A stretch of DNA of 64,000 bases from Phocoenobacter atlanticus. GTDB taxonomy: Bacteria; Pseudomonadota; Gammaproteobacteria; Enterobacterales; Pasteurellaceae. The position numbers were made by a program, and so were the translations under genes. Positions 61,105 through 64,000 of the stretch are shown one piece after another; position 1 is the stretch's first letter, and each line of letters begins with the position of its first letter. The notes below the pieces were generated by a model. It was not told the DNA's origin. It searched no databases and saw nothing but the letters and a program-made list of their open reading frames with translations. The stretch lies in NCBI RefSeq assembly GCF_030764225.1, contig NZ_JASAXH010000001.1, one strand, 5' to 3'.

Positions 61105-62430
61105 ATGTCAATGACACCTCGTGAGATTGTATCAGAATTAGACGCTCATATTATCGGGCAAAAAGAAGCTAAACGTGCCGTCGCGATTGCATTACGTAAC
61201 CGCTGGCGTCGTATGCAGTTACCAGAAGATCTACGTCAAGAAGTGACCCCAAAAAATATTTTAATGATTGGACCAACCGGTGTGGGTAAAACGGAAATTG
61301 CACGTCGTTTAGCAAAATTAGCCAACGCCCCCTTTGTGAAAGTGGAAGCAACCAAATTTACCGAAGTGGGTTATGTGGGTAAGGAAGTTGATGCGATTAT
61401 TCGTGATTTAGCTGATGTTTCAATGAAATTAGTGCGTGAACAAGCGATCGAAAAAAATCGTTTCCGTGCTGAAGAAGCAGCGGAAGAGCGTATTTTAGAT
61501 GTATTACTTCCACCAGCAAAAGACCAATGGGGCAATAGTGAAGAAAGTAACAGCAGTAATTCTACTCGTCAAATCTTCCGTAAAAAATTACGTGAAGGTC
61601 AATTAGATGACAAAGAGATTGAAATTGATATCGCTGCCCAAGTGAGTGTAGAAATTATGACACCACCCGGAATGGAAGAGATGACATCGCAATTACAATC
61701 CCTGTTTGAAGGCGTATCGCCAAGCAAAAAGAAAAAACGCAAAATGAAAATCAAAGATGCGTTTAAAGTATTAATTGACGAAGAAGCGGCAAAATTGGTT
61801 AATCCAGAAGAATTAAAACAGCAAGCGATTGAAGCGGTGGAACAACACGGTATCGTGTTTATCGACGAGATCGATAAGATTTGTAAAAAATCAGAGCATA
61901 GCGGTGGCGATGTATCTCGTGAAGGGGTACAACGTGATTTACTGCCAATCATTGAAGGTAGCTCAGTAAACACTAAACACGGCATTGTAAAAACGGATCA
62001 TATTTTATTTATCTGTTCAGGTGCATTCCAAGTGGCTCGCCCGTCAGACTTATTGCCTGAATTACAAGGTCGTTTACCAATCCGTGTCGAATTAAAATCC
62101 CTAACAGAACACGATTTTGAACGTATTTTAACCGAACCAAATGCCTCATTAACCTTACAATACAGAGAGTTAATGAAAACAGAAGGCGTTGAGATTGAGT
62201 TCACCGAAGACGGTATCAGCCGAATCGCAAAATCAGCGTTCCACGTAAACGAGAAAACCGAAAATATCGGGGCAAGACGTCTGCATACCGTATTAGAACG
62301 TTTAATGGATAATATTTCTTTCAATGCGAGTGAACGCTCAGGGGATAAAATTGTAATCAACCAAGACTTCGTTGCCAAAGAGTTAGATGATGTGGTTGAG
62401 AACGAAGATTTAAGTCGTTATATTTTATAA
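61105..62430 (+). CDS. hslU: ATPase subunit HslU
   Basis: HslU is the AAA+ unfoldase of the HslVU protease. The 441-residue protein has TPREIVSELDAHIIGQKEAK at its start and Walker A IGPTGVGKTEIARRLAKLA at about residue 55. The I-domain follows (about 110-240, with PPGMEEMTSQLQSLF). Walker B is GIVFIDEIDKIC, and the C-terminal sequence ends LSRYIL, the segment that docks into HslV. Confidence 0.98.
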   Translation: MSMTPREIVSELDAHIIGQKEAKRAVAIALRNRWRRMQLPEDLRQEVTPKNILMIGPTGVGKTEIARRLAKLANAPFVKVEATKFTEVGYVGKEVDAIIRDLADVSMKLVREQAIEKNRFRAEEAAEERILDVLLPPAKDQWGNSEESNSSNSTRQIFRKKLREGQLDDKEIEIDIAAQVSVEIMTPPGMEEMTSQLQSLFEGVSPSKKKKRKMKIKDAFKVLIDEEAAKLVNPEELKQQAIEAVEQHGIVFIDEIDKICKKSEHSGGDVSREGVQRDLLPIIEGSSVNTKHGIVKTDHILFICSGAFQVARPSDLLPELQGRLPIRVELKSLTEHDFERILTEPNASLTLQYRELMKTEGVEIEFTEDGISRIAKSAFHVNEKTENIGARRLHTVLERLMDNISFNASERSGDKIVINQDFVAKELDDVVENEDLSRYIL

Positions 62431-62503
62431 TTAAAAACGTTGTAGGGGCGGCATTAGCAAACTATCCGTCCGTTACGTTATATAGAACTAAGTGGCTAAA
62501 TAT

Positions 62504-62555
62504 AGCGGTAAGATTTGATCAAAAATTTGCAAAAAATGAAAATAATCGTACCGCT
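62504..62555. repeat. Inverted pair of uptake cores between hslU and decR-like gene
   Basis: AGCGGTA (62504-62510) and TACCGCT (62549-62555) face each other across an AAAAATTTGCAAAAAAT tract between two convergent genes. No other terminator was seen here, so the pair may also fold as a terminator. Confidence 0.7.
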
Positions 62556-62557
62556 TC

Positions 62558-63019
62558 TTAAATTGGTAATTCATAAGTATATTTTAGTTCTTCCATTGCA
62601 AAGGTAGAAGTGACATCCGTTAAACCTTCTACTTCTCTTACTAATTTTTTATAGAAAATATCAAAAGTGTGAATATCTTTCACTCGTACTTGCATTAAAT
62701 AATCATATTCTCCTGCCATTCGATAAAAAGCCGTGACTTCAGGAAAGTCTATAATTGTTTTGGAGAACTTGTGATACCAATGCTCAGAATGATCACTGGT
62801 TTTAATCCGAACAAAGCCAATAAGACTTAAATCCACTTTATTTGCATCTACCAATACAACTCGATTACTAATAATTTTAAGTTCTTCAAGACGATGAATG
62901 CGTCGCCAACAGGGTGTGGTGGTTAAGTTGACCTTTTCAGCTAAATCTGTAATCGAAATAGAGGCATCTTTTTGTAATAGTCTTAAAATTTGTCTATCTA
63001 TTTTATCAAGTTTGTACAC
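62558..63019 (-). CDS. decR: Lrp/AsnC-family regulator, DecR-like
   Basis: The 153-residue protein has an HTH with ISITDLAEKVNLTTTPCWRR and the RAM domain. It aligns along its length with E. coli DecR (YbaO), the cysteine-responsive activator of cysteine detoxification, sharing NLTTTPCW, RMAGEYDYLMQV and TSTFAMEELKYT. The start is taken as GTG at 63019 because GAGGT lies 7 bases before it. A TTG 15 bases further up is the alternative. A divergent PLP-dependent sulfur lyase gene supports a role in cysteine/methionine breakdown. Confidence 0.85.
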   Translation of the reverse strand: MYKLDKIDRQILRLLQKDASISITDLAEKVNLTTTPCWRRIHRLEELKIISNRVVLVDANKVDLSLIGFVRIKTSDHSEHWYHKFSKTIIDFPEVTAFYRMAGEYDYLMQVRVKDIHTFDIFYKKLVREVEGLTDVTSTFAMEELKYTYELPI

Positions 63020-63194
63020 TTTGTTACCTCGCAAGTCAGTTTAGTTGTAGAAAAATATTCTTTCTATATAAGATATTTTAGAATTTTATTTTAAAATTTA
63101 TGGAAATCAAGTAAAAATGGAGAAAATTTTTTTTACTTTTCAAGAGTATAATCACAACTATTATGATAATTAATAAACAAAAAGAGGTGGTTTT

Positions 63195-64000
63195 ATGAAA
63201 TTTGGAACACAAGTTTTACACGGCTATAATATGCTCGATCCTGAAACAGGGGCATCATCCATTTCTATTTGCCAAGCATCAACCTTTCATCAGAAAGAAA
63301 TTGATAATATGCAGAAATATATGTATTCAAGATTTGGTAATCCAACTCGTTCTGCATTAGAAGAAGCCATCGCTAGCCTAGAACAAGGCAAATATGCGGT
63401 GGCTTTTGCGTCTGGGGTGGCGGCAATTTCTGCGGTACTTTTGATGTTCTCAAAAGGTGATCATATTGTGATGTGTAAAGATGTTTATGGCGGCACATTT
63501 CAATTAGTCAATGAGGCATTACCACGCTTTGGGATTGAAGTGAACTTTGTTGATGAAACGAATCTTGCTGAATGGGAAAATGCCATTAAACCGAATACCA
63601 AAGCCTTTTATATGGAAACGCCGTCTAATCCGACTTTAAAAATTACCGATATTCAAGGTGTGGTTGAAATTGCAAAAAGGCATAATATTTTGACCGCTAT
63701 TGATAATACATTTATGACACCACAATATCAAAATCCACTGACAATGGGGGTAGATATTGTTATTCAAAGTGCAACTAAATTCTTAAATGGGCATAGCGAT
63801 GTCATTTTAGGTGCAGTAGCGGTGAATGATGATGAACTTTATGAAAAATTGCATAAACAACAAATTATGCTTGGCGGATTACCGGGTATTGAAGAAAGTT
63901 GGTTGGTGATGCGAGGTATCAAAACGATGGCTATTCGAATGGAGAAAAGTACTCAAACGGCATTAAAAATTGCTCAACTTCTTGAAATCCATCCTAAAGT
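63195..64000 (+). CDS. Cys/Met-metabolism PLP-dependent lyase, cut by window end
   Basis: The first 268 codons are present and the gene runs off the window. ATG at 63195 has GAGGTGG before it. The family motifs are YSRFGNPTRSALEEAIASLE, AFASGVAAISAVL, METPSNPTLKITDI and the PLP-lysine motif VIQSATKFLNGHSD (K195). This is the trans-sulfuration family (cystathionine gamma-synthase, beta-/gamma-lyase, methionine gamma-lyase). The exact activity is not clear. Divergence from a DecR-like gene favours a cysteine- or methionine-degrading lyase. Confidence 0.9.
   Translation, partial: MKFGTQVLHGYNMLDPETGASSISICQASTFHQKEIDNMQKYMYSRFGNPTRSALEEAIASLEQGKYAVAFASGVAAISAVLLMFSKGDHIVMCKDVYGGTFQLVNEALPRFGIEVNFVDETNLAEWENAIKPNTKAFYMETPSNPTLKITDIQGVVEIAKRHNILTAIDNTFMTPQYQNPLTMGVDIVIQSATKFLNGHSDVILGAVAVNDDELYEKLHKQQIMLGGLPGIEESWLVMRGIKTMAIRMEKSTQTALKIAQLLEIHPK

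Noticed and set aside
62440..62470. GTAGGGGCGGCATTAGCAAA fragment resembling a dispersed Pasteurellaceae/Neisseria repeat
   Set aside because: Only one copy is in the window and it has no partner arm, so a repeat cannot be supported.

Overview
The window is a bacterial chromosome segment from a member of the Pasteurellaceae. It is AT-rich and tightly packed with genes whose best matches in memory are Haemophilus/Actinobacillus orthologues (com operon, TehB, AsnC, TrmO, PdxY, SrmB). More than twenty copies of the DNA-uptake core ACAAGCGGT or its complement are scattered through it, several followed by a TTTGCAAA-type tract. That is the Actinobacillus pleuropneumoniae ('Apl') type of uptake signal rather than the H. 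influenzae AAGTGCGGT type, so the source is probably in the Actinobacillus/Mannheimia/ducreyi side of the family. No phage, insertion sequence, integrase island or CRISPR array was seen.

Layout. 1-170: end of an rRNA operon (5S gene and terminator). 0.3-5.5 kb: xerD, a small membrane protein, an HTH-2TM regulator, a methyltransferase and mrcA. 5.6-8.8 kb: competence pilus operon comABC-comE without comD, then two overlapping membrane mini-proteins. 8.9-10.8 kb: nusB-thiL-pgpA. 10.9-16.7 kb: a DUF3829-type gene behind a 9-bp tandem repeat, an RhtC-like exporter, srmB, mlaA and trkH. 16.7-20.3 kb: threonine leader, attenuator and thrAB. 20.4-22.5 kb: mannose-family PTS (IIB-IIC-IID) behind a 7-bp tandem repeat and a CRP-like site. 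22.7-39.2 kb: housekeeping genes (trmO, menA, tsaD, bamD, rluD, recQ, cyaY, infA, serB, yajQ, accA, pdxY, nudC, ybaK, udp, asnC, hemL, ubiE, ubiJ). 39.3-49.3 kb: a BCCT transporter, ruvA, prmA, aroQ, tehB, a fructose-type PTS, glycerate kinase and mutL. 49.4-55.0 kb: a TonB-dependent receptor, a small secreted protein and a Slam-type outer-membrane secretor, which resembles the hemophilin / type XI secretion arrangement. 55.5-59.7 kb: a TAXI-type TRAP transporter with a universal stress protein. 59.9-64.0 kb: yigZ, hslVU, and a DecR-like regulator divergent from a sulfur-amino-acid lyase cut by the window end.

Regulatory signals that fit the genes beside them: a LexA-type box before ruvA, a sigma-E-type promoter before bamD, a sigma-32-type promoter before hslVU, a perfect CRP site before asnC-udp, a near-perfect CRP site before the fructose PTS, and a threonine attenuator with two mutually exclusive pairings.

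The most distinctive systems are the receptor/secreted-protein/Slam locus and the two genes or operons that sit behind long intergenic tandem repeats and could vary in expression by slippage. Functions are assigned from recognised sequence families and motifs by eye; no database search was run.
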